From: a virus
Virus record (IMG/VR): IMGVR_UViG_3300028399_000016
Span: 1 to 39,300 of that record
Strand: one strand, 5' to 3'
DNA length: 39,300 nt
Shown here: piece after piece, positions 26,176 through 33,621 of the stretch
Layout: every line of letters starts with the position of its first letter
How positions within the stretch are numbered: position 1 is the first letter of the stretch
The notes under the pieces: generated by a model
Told to the model about the DNA's origin: nothing
Databases searched by the model: none
Seen by the model: only the letters and a program-made list of their open reading frames with translations
Translations under genes and position numbers: made by a program

Positions 26176-26640
26176 TTAACCTGCTAAATTCCCAAAACCT
26201 TGCACATCCCAAGTTATAGAAAATGTCCCTGTAGTCAAGTCTAATGGACCTCCAAGATCAACTACGCCAACACAACGTTTTCCTGCATCTGTATCATTAT
26301 AAATAATTCCCCAGTAAGCACCTGATGGATTTCCTGGGTCAACAGCAATTGCAACGTCATCAAACGTCTGTGTATTAACACTCCCTGTTCTTATCCAGTT
26401 ATCAGTTATTACAGCTGATAATGAAATTCCATTTCCAGGGTAGTTCCCTCCAGGAGTCACTTCATTGAGTGAAAAATCAGTTGTGCCGTTCGCACCCCAA
26501 CGTGGATCTGGTGTAGTTTTTACAGGAACAAATGCGTTTGTTACAATACCTAGTTTAAAAACGTCTGCTGAATTGTCATGAAGTTTATTTCCTACATCTT
26601 CATAATATTGATCGAAATAAAAAGTATCTCCACGTGCCAT
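26176..26640 (-). CDS. Small virion structural protein, 154 aa
   Basis: The start MARGDTFYFDQYYEDVGNKL followed by KLGIVTNAFVPV is a layout I know from uncharacterised virion proteins of many environmental phages. The protein is beta-rich with Gly/Asn/Asp-rich turns and no enzyme motif. It lies between the tail adaptor and the tailspike and may link the spike or fibre to the tail. An AGGT site lies upstream. The family is known only as structural; the exact role is inference. Confidence 0.6.
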   Translation of the reverse strand: MARGDTFYFDQYYEDVGNKLHDNSADVFKLGIVTNAFVPVKTTPDPRWGANGTTDFSLNEVTPGGNYPGNGISLSAVITDNWIRTGSVNTQTFDDVAIAVDPGNPSGAYWGIIYNDTDAGKRCVGVVDLGGPLDLTTGTFSITWDVQGFGNLAG

Positions 26641-26657
26641 AACATATACCTGAAAAG

Positions 26658-27332
26658 TTATTTGTTTAAAGAATCAGAAGGTTCATTTGCAATTAAATCA
26701 TTTTGCAAAGATTTGTATGAAGCATAAGTAGGTCTGGATCTTGGGTCCCCAATGATATTAAATAATTTTGATAAAGCCCCTTCGACTATCAAATCATAAT
26801 AATTAAAAAGTAGCCAGTTTGAAACTTGCTCACGAGCAATTGTTTTTGAATCTGGATCAGATGCAGTTGCATAGAGCCAAGAATTTGTTTCCAAATCAAA
26901 TTGTGCTGGGCGATCTTCTGGTGCATAATATGGAAGTTTTCTTGAGTTTCTGTAGTATGAAACATCTATTAACGAATTTGCAGCTACACCAGCAAACACA
27001 TAATAACCAGGTCCGCCATAATAATAATAAGTTTTATTTTTTTGATTCTTGCCAGGCAAAATCTCAGGCGGATAAATTCTGTCGCCTCTTGCGTCAATAA
27101 AAGGATAACGCACAGTGCGTAACATACGAAATTCTTGAGGATAGTTCCAGATAAACACATCCCCAGTTGCAATCAATGAGTCCTCAATCATATCATTTCG
27201 GAAATAATTTCTGACTTGGCATTCACGGATTGATGTTCGTACAAAAGCAATCAAGTCATTTAATTTTTCAGGCCGTCCAGAGCGTTTAATAGCGTCATCA
27301 ACAGCAGATGAGAATGTGTTTATTTCAATCAT
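26658..27332 (-). CDS. Tail adaptor protein (tail tubular A / gp4-like), 224 aa
   Basis: Helical ends surround a beta-rich middle, as in head-to-tail adaptors that bind the portal (T7 gp11, P22 gp4). The N-terminal helix bundle (IEINTFSSAVDDAIKRSG) and the C-terminal helix pair (NWLLFNYYDLIVEGALSKLF, then SRPTYASYKSLQNDL) fit that family. A Tyr-rich loop (KTYYYYGGPGYYVF) lies in the middle. It is the first large gene after the capsid-linked terminator. The ribosome binding site is weak. Confidence 0.7.
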   Translation of the reverse strand: MIEINTFSSAVDDAIKRSGRPEKLNDLIAFVRTSIRECQVRNYFRNDMIEDSLIATGDVFIWNYPQEFRMLRTVRYPFIDARGDRIYPPEILPGKNQKNKTYYYYGGPGYYVFAGVAANSLIDVSYYRNSRKLPYYAPEDRPAQFDLETNSWLYATASDPDSKTIAREQVSNWLLFNYYDLIVEGALSKLFNIIGDPRSRPTYASYKSLQNDLIANEPSDSLNK

Positions 27333-27335
27333 AAT

Positions 27336-27791
27336 TTATGATTTCTTTTCTTTTACAGAAGTCTTTGAAGTTTTAGATTCTGAAGTTTTCAAAGTTTGGT
27401 GTGAAATATTTAATGCATCTTGAGATAGTTCTTTTTCAAGAATTTCTGCTGCTTCTGGGGACGCAGCAATTTTGGCATTTGATTCTGCAAGAATTTTTGC
27501 TTGACTTTGTTGCGAGGTAGAATCTATACCTCCTTTTACAGCACCGCTTCGTTGTTCAGAAAGTTTCAACTTTGCGAGCAAAGCATCTTCTTCAGCTTTT
27601 TTGTCAATTTTGCGTAACATACTACCTAGACAAGTTTCTTCAATGTGTTTGTCCAACTGTTCAATTTGTGTCTTTTCTGCCACAAAAAGTTGATGATTTT
27701 TTATCGTGTATGATGTTTCATCCAATCTGAATGTCAAAGATGGATATCTATCAGATACGTATAAAACTCTGTCGACTAATTTTTCAGACAT
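27336..27791 (-). CDS. Unknown virion-associated protein, 151 aa
   Basis: Not recognised. The first 55 residues contain beta strands (RVLYVSDRYPSLTFRLDE). The rest is helical and charged with a Lys/Ser/Thr-rich tail. AAGGGG stands 8 bases before the ATG. It is the first gene after the terminator at 27816-27854 and precedes the adaptor gene by 3 bases, so it is part of the tail-assembly operon. Confidence 0.65.
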   Translation of the reverse strand: MSEKLVDRVLYVSDRYPSLTFRLDETSYTIKNHQLFVAEKTQIEQLDKHIEETCLGSMLRKIDKKAEEDALLAKLKLSEQRSGAVKGGIDSTSQQSQAKILAESNAKIAASPEAAEILEKELSQDALNISHQTLKTSESKTSKTSVKEKKS

Positions 27792-27815
27792 TTTTTAACC
27801 CCTTCTTTTTAATAC

Positions 27816-27854
27816 AAAAAAAATGCTAGGAGGTTTTTACGCCCCCTAGCATTT
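27816..27854 (-). terminator. Intrinsic terminator after the capsid genes
   Basis: AAATGCTAGG pairs with CCTAGCATTT, continued after one mismatch by GG-CC. The loop is short, and a run of eight A on the plus strand gives U8 for leftward transcripts. It lies just after the capsid gene pair and before the tail genes, the same place as the T-phi terminator behind the T7 capsid gene. It would make capsid transcripts more abundant than tail transcripts. Confidence 0.85.
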
Positions 27855-27858
27855 TAAT

Positions 27859-28104
27859 TTATGCTGTCGGTGCTGCTGCAATCGACGCGGAAAGTGCATC
27901 CAATTCAGCACGAAGCTTGTGTGAAACTGAAGGCACAATGTGAAAATAATCAGGTGATTTTGCCGGAGTTCCAGATTTGTCATCGGGATCAGGAAGAAAT
28001 GATTTCAGTTCAGCAAGTAAAACGGCAATCTCAGCAGCAGCAGTTGCATTTACCACACCAGTAACATCTGCGTACGTTCCTACAGGAACTTCATTGATAG
28101 GCAT
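27859..28104 (-). CDS. Small capsid-linked protein, 81 aa
   Basis: Not recognised. It follows the capsid gene at 62 bases and ends at the terminator. It has an Ala-rich helical middle (ATAAAEIAVLLAELKSFLP) and an Asp/Lys/Pro turn, ending in SIAAAPTA. AGGGGGT lies upstream. High expression with the capsid suggests a decoration or head-completion protein, which is inference. Confidence 0.65.
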   Translation of the reverse strand: MPINEVPVGTYADVTGVVNATAAAEIAVLLAELKSFLPDPDDKSGTPAKSPDYFHIVPSVSHKLRAELDALSASIAAAPTA

Positions 28105-28166
28105 TTTGTAGACCCCCTAAAATTTAAATTGATCATAGATTAAATAAAAGTCAAACCAGGTTGTTT

Positions 28167-29333
28167 TTACGCAGCAGTGTCAATACCTGTGTAAGTTCCA
28201 CCTGTTTTCTCACCTTCATAAACAATTGTAGCTTCTGTTGTGTAGACACCAAAATCAGCATCTGCACCTGCGCGTGTACCATCTTTATCATTTCGATCAT
28301 GAAACGTACGACGAAGATATTCAACACGAATAGATCCAGGATGGAAAACGTACAAATCTTTTGTCCATACAGGATTTTCATTCATCAAAGGATGAGTCAT
28401 TAATTTCAAATCACCAAAAGGTGTTATCCAATTGCTAACTTTCATTCCGAACTCTGTAATTCCAGTTTCGATATTCATTACAGAAGATAGACGTGCAATT
28501 TTGTTTAGCACGGCAAGAACGGTATTTCCACAAAAAGAAATACGTTCATTGGGTTTACCTTTAATATTTGTTTGGAAGATATTTTGCAAAAATGCGTCAA
28601 TATCATCCCAGGTTGTATTGGCAATTTGTGCCTGAACATTTGTCCGTATCTGATTTGTCAAGCCGTTCATTGTACGAAATGGCTTTCCGTCTAAAACTCC
28701 TGTTGTTCGACGACCCCACATGAATGCCCGCTCAAGATCTTCAGCATGAAACATCCCAGCTTCTCGCTGATTTTCAGCCACAACTGAACCAGTATGATAC
28801 TCCACGGCTTTAGCTGTGCCGGTTGCATCCCAAGAATTCCGCACAATTTCCATGTAGTTAAATTCAGGGCTACCGATGTTTGCGATTGCAACAGGTTTGG
28901 GTGAGCCTTCAGAGTGTACATTTGTAATTTTTTGAATCGGCACAGGTGTTACAGAGCCGTTAATAGAAACAATAGCTGTATCTGCAAATCCGCGTGTAAC
29001 GGTGGCTACATTTGCAGTTATTGAATCGATGAAGATGTATTCACCTGTGGAATGTACCAACATTGTTGTGCCAGCTACAACTTGATTTTCTTCAGAAAGG
29101 TTAAAAGTTGTACCAGTGCCTGCATTGTTGGTAACATTCATGTAACCAGACAAATGACTCTTTTCAAACCAAGTTGATACAGTTGATTTAATATCACTAG
29201 AACGCATACCTGCTGTTAATGCAAGCAGAGGTGAAGAACCTGTTGGATACAATTGAAGAATAGCAGACGCAAAACTTCCCATTTCTGTACCTGGAATATT
29301 CTGGTCTGAAGCAAAAACGCCTTTTACTGCCAT
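28167..29333 (-). CDS. Major capsid protein, SU10/DUF5309 type, 388 aa
   Basis: The N-terminus MAVKGVFASDQNIPG and GSFASAILQLYPTGSSPLLA, the segment SWDATGTAKAVEYHTGS, and the block ERAFMWGRRTTGVLDGKP are features of the SU10-type capsid family (HK97 fold). The frame is open from 29348, but ATG 29333 has AGGTG 7 bases upstream and gives the normal start. The gene follows the scaffold gene and precedes a terminator, the usual place for this most abundant virion protein. Confidence 0.85.
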   Translation of the reverse strand: MAVKGVFASDQNIPGTEMGSFASAILQLYPTGSSPLLALTAGMRSSDIKSTVSTWFEKSHLSGYMNVTNNAGTGTTFNLSEENQVVAGTTMLVHSTGEYIFIDSITANVATVTRGFADTAIVSINGSVTPVPIQKITNVHSEGSPKPVAIANIGSPEFNYMEIVRNSWDATGTAKAVEYHTGSVVAENQREAGMFHAEDLERAFMWGRRTTGVLDGKPFRTMNGLTNQIRTNVQAQIANTTWDDIDAFLQNIFQTNIKGKPNERISFCGNTVLAVLNKIARLSSVMNIETGITEFGMKVSNWITPFGDLKLMTHPLMNENPVWTKDLYVFHPGSIRVEYLRRTFHDRNDKDGTRAGADADFGVYTTEATIVYEGEKTGGTYTGIDTAA

Positions 29334-29384
29334 GTTTAAACACCTCAATTTTGGTTTTTAAATGAATTAATAATGAATAAAAAC

Positions 29385-30152
29385 TTAATTATTCCCTTGC
29401 GTTAAAATTGATATCCAGTCATCGTGTGAACTCTGCTTGGATTTATTATTATTTTGTTGGCTGGAGTTAAAGCCACTTTCCCCAGGTTGATTACCTGAAA
29501 AATCTTTTGCTGTGTTTACCTGCGCAGACACATTGTCAAAATATTTTGCTGTTGCTTTTATCGCCTCTGGAAGAGACAGGTCTTTAGCCAGGAAACTATT
29601 TAAAGCAGCCTGAGCAACAGGCGCAATATTGGGATCTTCTGTAAAAGGAATTTTTTGATTCATTTCACGAATGGCTGATTTTGCATCTACAGACGCATTT
29701 GCTTCTCGAATTGACTCTTGTTTCACTTTTTCCAGCTTTGAGTCTACCAACTGATTTACTTGAGTTAAGGCTGCCTTGTAAACATTTTCACCTACAGATT
29801 TGAAAGCATTCTGAAGTGATTCAGTAGAACCCTGAACAATTTCAGATTCAATTTTTGCCATGTCAATATCTTGCATAAGATTTAATGAGGCTAGATGATC
29901 TTGCATTGCCTGCGCTGGATCTTGTTGTTGAGCCGGCTGTGGTTGTTGCTGTTGTGAAGTTTGGTTGTCAGTTTGTGTTTCTTCAGTTTTAGGCTCCCAA
30001 ATATTTTTTTGTAAATCTACGTTAGACGATTTGTTAGGTGGATCGTTAACATTGTCTGTCTGTGCAGGAGTTTCTGATGCAGAAACATTATCTGTAGATT
30101 GTGTTTGCTCAGTGGATGAACCAAGAACCGATTTCAGAAAATTAAAACTCAT
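29385..30152 (-). CDS. Probable capsid scaffolding protein, 255 aa
   Basis: It lies directly upstream of the capsid gene, as scaffolds do. The composition is acidic and Gln/Ser/Asn-rich. Residues 1-75 are low complexity, residues 80-150 are helical (ASLNLMQDIDMAKIESEIVQ) with coiled-coil character, and the last 35 residues are polar and end with DDWISILTQ, a short amphipathic end like those that bind coat protein. The ATG overlaps the preceding TAA and follows AAAGGAG. Identification rests on place and composition. Confidence 0.65.
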   Translation of the reverse strand: MSFNFLKSVLGSSTEQTQSTDNVSASETPAQTDNVNDPPNKSSNVDLQKNIWEPKTEETQTDNQTSQQQQPQPAQQQDPAQAMQDHLASLNLMQDIDMAKIESEIVQGSTESLQNAFKSVGENVYKAALTQVNQLVDSKLEKVKQESIREANASVDAKSAIREMNQKIPFTEDPNIAPVAQAALNSFLAKDLSLPEAIKATAKYFDNVSAQVNTAKDFSGNQPGESGFNSSQQNNNKSKQSSHDDWISILTQGNN

Positions 30153-30412
30153 TATTTTTCTCCTTTAGAATTGTTAATTGAGTTATTAAGCTCAATCAAG
30201 TGTAAAATTGTTGAATATTGTACGTGTAGATTTTCTAGCCTTCTGCATACAGATGTTTCTGATTCTTTATCAAAGCGTGCAAAAGTTAAGATTGATTTTT
30301 CAAGGTCAAGTTTTTCATTTTCAAGAACTTTTAGATATGCAGGATTTCTTGCAATATCACCGAACATGATTTTCTCATGAGGGTTTAATTTATCGTACTG
30401 TTGACTCATCAT
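30152..30412 (-). CDS. Unknown helical protein, 86 aa
   Basis: Not recognised. The frame reaches back to 30478, but the ATG at 30412 follows AAGGA at an 8-base distance and is preferred; a second ATG follows at 30409. The protein is helical and charged (NEKLDLEKSILTFARFD-like stretches) and ends in a basic tail. Its TAA overlaps the scaffold ATG by one base, so it is probably translated together with the scaffold. Confidence 0.65.
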   Translation of the reverse strand: MMSQQYDKLNPHEKIMFGDIARNPAYLKVLENEKLDLEKSILTFARFDKESETSVCRRLENLHVQYSTILHLIELNNSINNSKGEK

Positions 30413-30452
30413 TTTATAATTCCTTAGTTGCAATAAAATAATAAATAAAGCT

Positions 30453-30596
30453 TTGACAAGGGGCCCCAGTGCTTTCAATGTTTACGGCTCCTTACGGTCA
30501 CCAGGTATTTCCTTTTCGTCTCCACTTCGTTCCGCCTCAAACTCAAAAAAACCTGTCGCCCTGCAAGGTAGCCTAACATTGGCACTCCCTTGTCAA
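30453..30596. repeat. Inverted pair of TTGACAAGGG promoter-like elements
   Basis: On the plus strand TTGACAAGGG at 30453-30462 is followed by AGTGC and then CAATGTT (to 30482). On the minus strand TTGACAAGGG (30596-30587) is followed by AGTGC and CAATGTTA (to about 30575). The two elements face each other across about 100 bases of a gene-free spacer (30413-30607). Each begins with a perfect -35 hexamer; the minus copy has TAGGCT as a weak -10 at a 15-base spacing. Confidence 0.7.
30545..30569 (-). terminator. Weak intrinsic terminator candidate after the holin gene
   Basis: On the minus strand ACCTTG pairs with CAGGT (one bulged T) around an 8-base loop, followed by seven T. The stem is short. 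It lies 39 bases after the holin stop and between the inverted TTGACAAGGG elements. Confidence 0.4.
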
Positions 30597-30607
30597 TTCT
30601 TTTTTTA

Positions 30608-31018
30608 TTATTTTCTAATGAGAGAAGCCATGAAGTAAAATGAACCTACAGCCAGGGCCAGATTTCCCAGTGAAAAAGCTTCGACAATTGCAATAATATC
30701 TTTCGGATCTGTTTCAAAAATAAGATATCTTATTAATGCTATCCAGAAAGATAAAAGCAAAGATCCCATGATTGACCACGCCAAAATTCGCCGTGTAACT
30801 GACCTGACTGAGTTCTCATCCCGTGTAAGTTTCACGGCTTCCAAAGTTAAATTTAAACTTTTAGCGTTGGCCTCCACGCGCTCTTGTTCAGTGAAATTTT
30901 GTTCGTCGATGAAACCTCCGATACCTTTTGCAACTGTCATTGCTTTTGATATACCTTTAGTTTCCTGATTTCCACCTCCAAACAGTAAACTAATTCCTGC
31001 TTTTAATAATGAAAACAT
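30608..31018 (-). CDS. Holin of the GTA_holin_3TM type, 136 aa
   Basis: The protein has a glycine-rich N-terminal segment (LKAGISLLFGGGNQE), a hydrophilic linker containing GGFIDEQNFTEQERVEANAK, then RRILAWSIMGSLLLSFWIAL as one membrane segment and a second one near the C-terminus (FSLGNLALAVGSFYFMASLI). This matches the three-segment holin family seen in phages and gene transfer agents. It forms the pore step of lysis in the inner membrane. It is the third gene of a lysis cassette with endolysin and a small membrane protein and overlaps the latter by TAATG. Confidence 0.75.
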   Translation of the reverse strand: MFSLLKAGISLLFGGGNQETKGISKAMTVAKGIGGFIDEQNFTEQERVEANAKSLNLTLEAVKLTRDENSVRSVTRRILAWSIMGSLLLSFWIALIRYLIFETDPKDIIAIVEAFSLGNLALAVGSFYFMASLIRK

Positions 31019-31197
31019 TAATCTGCCTCCAATTTTGCTTTTATTACTGCGATATCAACAATGATATCGGATAAAGTGTTTTGTGTTGCTGAGACATTTG
31101 TTATAAGCATATCAACTTTATACTGTAAAACAAAGTACCCTCCAATTGATGTTGATAAAAAGATTAATACTGGCATCCATTTGATATACTTGTCCAT
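31018..31197 (-). CDS. Small membrane-anchored lysis-cassette protein, 59 aa
   Basis: It opens MDKYIKWMPVLIFLSTSIGG, a single N-terminal membrane anchor, followed by a heptad-patterned helix with DIAVIKAKLE near the end. That is the build of small phage lysis proteins such as i-spanin-like or holin-partner proteins. AGGTG lies upstream within the end of the endolysin gene, and the TAA overlaps the holin ATG by one base. Both neighbours are lysis genes, which supports it. No partner outer-membrane lipoprotein was found, so a spanin role is only one option. Confidence 0.75.
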   Translation of the reverse strand: MDKYIKWMPVLIFLSTSIGGYFVLQYKVDMLITNVSATQNTLSDIIVDIAVIKAKLEAD

Positions 31198-31204
31198 TTG
31201 GCAC

Positions 31205-31537
31205 CTAACCTTCTATGCAGTAATGATTTCCATCGTTGTATCTGCCGCCCCAATTTCCTCCCAGAGATTCCCAATAGAGACCAAGAATTTCATGGTCAGA
31301 TGTTGAAGTGAGGTAAGTGCCGTTTTTGAAAAGATTAAAGTCCACAGCCAGGCGCTTTTTGTGCATGGAATTCTTTTTTCCATAACCACGTGACTCTCCT
31401 GGACGACCAAAAACACGTGGATCGCGATAGGCATCACCGAATGTTAATTCATAACCTTGTTCATCAGCAAAGATTATCAATTTTGATACCATTAAGGTGA
31501 ATCGTCTTTGCTTATCACCTAGAGATTCTTTTTTCAT
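31205..31537 (-). CDS. Endolysin, M15-type L-alanyl-D-glutamate or D-Ala peptidase, 110 aa
   Basis: The zinc ligands of M15 peptidases are visible: His59 and Asp66 in SMHKKRLAVDFNLF, and His105 in NDGNHY. The stretch WESLGGNWGGRY and the N-terminal helix plus FGDAYRDPRVFG also fit T5-type and VanY-like phage endolysins. The enzyme cuts the peptide part of peptidoglycan. It has no signal peptide, so it depends on the holin for access. AAGGA lies 8 bases before the ATG. Confidence 0.85.
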   Translation of the reverse strand: MKKESLGDKQRRFTLMVSKLIIFADEQGYELTFGDAYRDPRVFGRPGESRGYGKKNSMHKKRLAVDFNLFKNGTYLTSTSDHEILGLYWESLGGNWGGRYNDGNHYCIEG

Positions 31538-31567
31538 TGAGATATTCCTTCTTTAGAGAAATAAAAA

Positions 31568-33457
31568 TTAAAGTGGGAGTTGTTGCTGTTGTAAAGTTTG
31601 TTGGCCTCCTTCTTGTTGCTGCGAATATTGCTGTAATAATTGGAAAGCTAGGTTTTTTTGTTCGGGAGTAAGCTTGTCAATTTCGGATTTGAATTCAAAT
31701 TGTGAAAAATCTGTTTTGTCACCCAGAAGAGAAGTCCAGTAGTTTATCATGGCAACCACGTCAAACTGCTGTGAAGCTTGTTGCGATTGAACAATGGTGT
31801 TTAAAACTTCTTTTATAGCCATTGTGATTGACATTTTATCAAGCCCTTTTAGGCCATCAGAGATAGAGAATTCAAGTTTTGTGTCTCTAAATTCAGCAGG
31901 ATTTACTTCTATCAACTCACCTTCTAGAGTCAGAATTTCCATGGATTTTTGATACTGTAAGATGTTAAACATCTGCATGATTTTTACTGGCGAAAATGCT
32001 TGTGCATGAATGATTTTCGCCAGCTTAAGATTTCTTCTGTTTGCTCCTTGAACAGTTGCCGCAGCTTGATATTGTGTTGCGCGTTCCAGACCTGCAACTT
32101 GTTTTAGGATTTCTGTAGGAAGAACCTTCTGCATTAATGAGTTTACAACCTCGATGTCTTGCAAGGTATTTGATGTTTTTGGTGCATCGAAAACTTGGTA
32201 GATAGCTTTTCTCAAGTCAGCTTCTGGCGGAGCATTAACTGCAATTTTTGACGCTACAGGATCATATTCATCGTTGAGATCGATAACATTTTTGTTGTAA
32301 AAAGTGACTCCATATAGAGCTCTTCTGGAAGCTTTCTGGTGAATGTTCATTTGTGCAGATGCAAATGTTTGGAATGGCATTAACAATTCAGCATAAGATT
32401 GCGTTTCTTCGTTAAATCCGTCATCAATTGGCATTGAAATTCCAATAGGCAAAAGCGCATGTGAGTTATTTAAAACTTGTACACGGCCTATGATTTCATT
32501 GTTGACCAAAATTATGCGGCAGATTTGAAGTTTATCCGAGGTTCCTAGACCGTACTTTTTCAAAGGAATCCAAATATGAAAGATAACATTTTCCACGGCT
32601 TTTTTTGTGGTAGAAACAGAGTCATGACCACCAAGAATGTTGATCCAGGATTCTTTTCTTGTCGAATGCACACCTTGTAAGTTGACAACAGGACGTTGTG
32701 TGTACCAACGAAGAGAAAAATTTTCTTTTTCCATCAGGGATTCAATATTATAGATCTCCCCGTCATCGAGCATCTTTTTCATTCTGAAAGGTGATTTGAT
32801 TGTAGCCTCGGCAAAAAACTCACCTTCTTGAGCCATGTTGATCGCGTCTACTGACAGATCATAAAATAAATTGTAAGGGTCTATGTCTCTCAGGGTGTTG
32901 CCAGCATAAACTTCTGCACCTTCGACAACTACAGGCTGCTCAGTTTCTGAATTTTCAAGTCTATTTCCTGTAAGAACTTTCCACTGCGGGGTCAAAGCTG
33001 CGAAATTGTATTTCATAGCGTCGAATAGAAATCTTGCTAAGTATCTTTCGTGCATAAATTTATCTGCGTTCTCATTCATCACAGAGGCAAATGCAGTTGC
33101 TACGGCTTGTTTATCTTTTGGTGCAATTGCGCCGTATAAGCCTGAGTCTGCGGCCAGGACTTCCATGAAATATGTTACAGCTTCATCAAGTTGAACAACT
33201 GTTAATGGCAATGACACATCAACAGGTTTTATACCATAGCCTTTTTCATTGTCAATTTGACGTTTTGTGTCATCATCGTCTAAGACAAGATAACCATAAA
33301 CTTGTTTATCTATCTTTTCAAAACGTTCATTGCGAGATTCATGATAGTCTTTTTGATCCATGAGTTTTTCTTTCAAAAGATCGACAAGACTATCATGTTG
33401 TTTGGCTGTAATCTTGATGGATTTATCAACTTGATAGGTAGTTTTTCTTTTTATCAT
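31568..33457 (-). CDS. Portal protein, 629 aa
   Basis: Gene order (TerS, TerL, portal) and length fit a podovirus-type portal. The first third contains YHESRNERFEKIDKQVYGYL and later VVVEGAEVYAGNTLRDIDPY followed by NLFYDLSVD, which look like the portal crown and wing strands; long C-terminal helices (residues 440-600) fit the stem and barrel. The end is Gln-rich. GAGG precedes the ATG. It forms the dodecameric DNA gate at one capsid vertex. No diagnostic motif exists for portals, so context carries weight. Confidence 0.75.
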   Translation of the reverse strand: MIKRKTTYQVDKSIKITAKQHDSLVDLLKEKLMDQKDYHESRNERFEKIDKQVYGYLVLDDDDTKRQIDNEKGYGIKPVDVSLPLTVVQLDEAVTYFMEVLAADSGLYGAIAPKDKQAVATAFASVMNENADKFMHERYLARFLFDAMKYNFAALTPQWKVLTGNRLENSETEQPVVVEGAEVYAGNTLRDIDPYNLFYDLSVDAINMAQEGEFFAEATIKSPFRMKKMLDDGEIYNIESLMEKENFSLRWYTQRPVVNLQGVHSTRKESWINILGGHDSVSTTKKAVENVIFHIWIPLKKYGLGTSDKLQICRIILVNNEIIGRVQVLNNSHALLPIGISMPIDDGFNEETQSYAELLMPFQTFASAQMNIHQKASRRALYGVTFYNKNVIDLNDEYDPVASKIAVNAPPEADLRKAIYQVFDAPKTSNTLQDIEVVNSLMQKVLPTEILKQVAGLERATQYQAAATVQGANRRNLKLAKIIHAQAFSPVKIMQMFNILQYQKSMEILTLEGELIEVNPAEFRDTKLEFSISDGLKGLDKMSITMAIKEVLNTIVQSQQASQQFDVVAMINYWTSLLGDKTDFSQFEFKSEIDKLTPEQKNLAFQLLQQYSQQQEGGQQTLQQQQLPL

Positions 33458-33621
33458 TTAATGGGCCTCGGTGATTGAGAGATGGAGTGTTTATTGACTA
33501 AGGCAAATTTATGGCTGAAGATCTGAGATAAAGATCGCTCCGCGCGCTGCGCTTGCTCTCCGCTTATATCGTGAAGAACAGATGAAGAACAGATGAAGAA
33601 CAGATAACATAGATGAAGAAC
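33458..33621. other. Gene-free spacer between portal and terminase with triple repeat
   Basis: The spacer holds the unit GATGAAGAACA (11 bp) three times in tandem within 33571-33604, the first copy with one change, plus a single GATGAAGAACC nearby. It also has a GC-rich stretch around 33535-33562 made of overlapping GCGC and CTCCGC words. No open frame with a good start was found. Confidence 0.7.
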
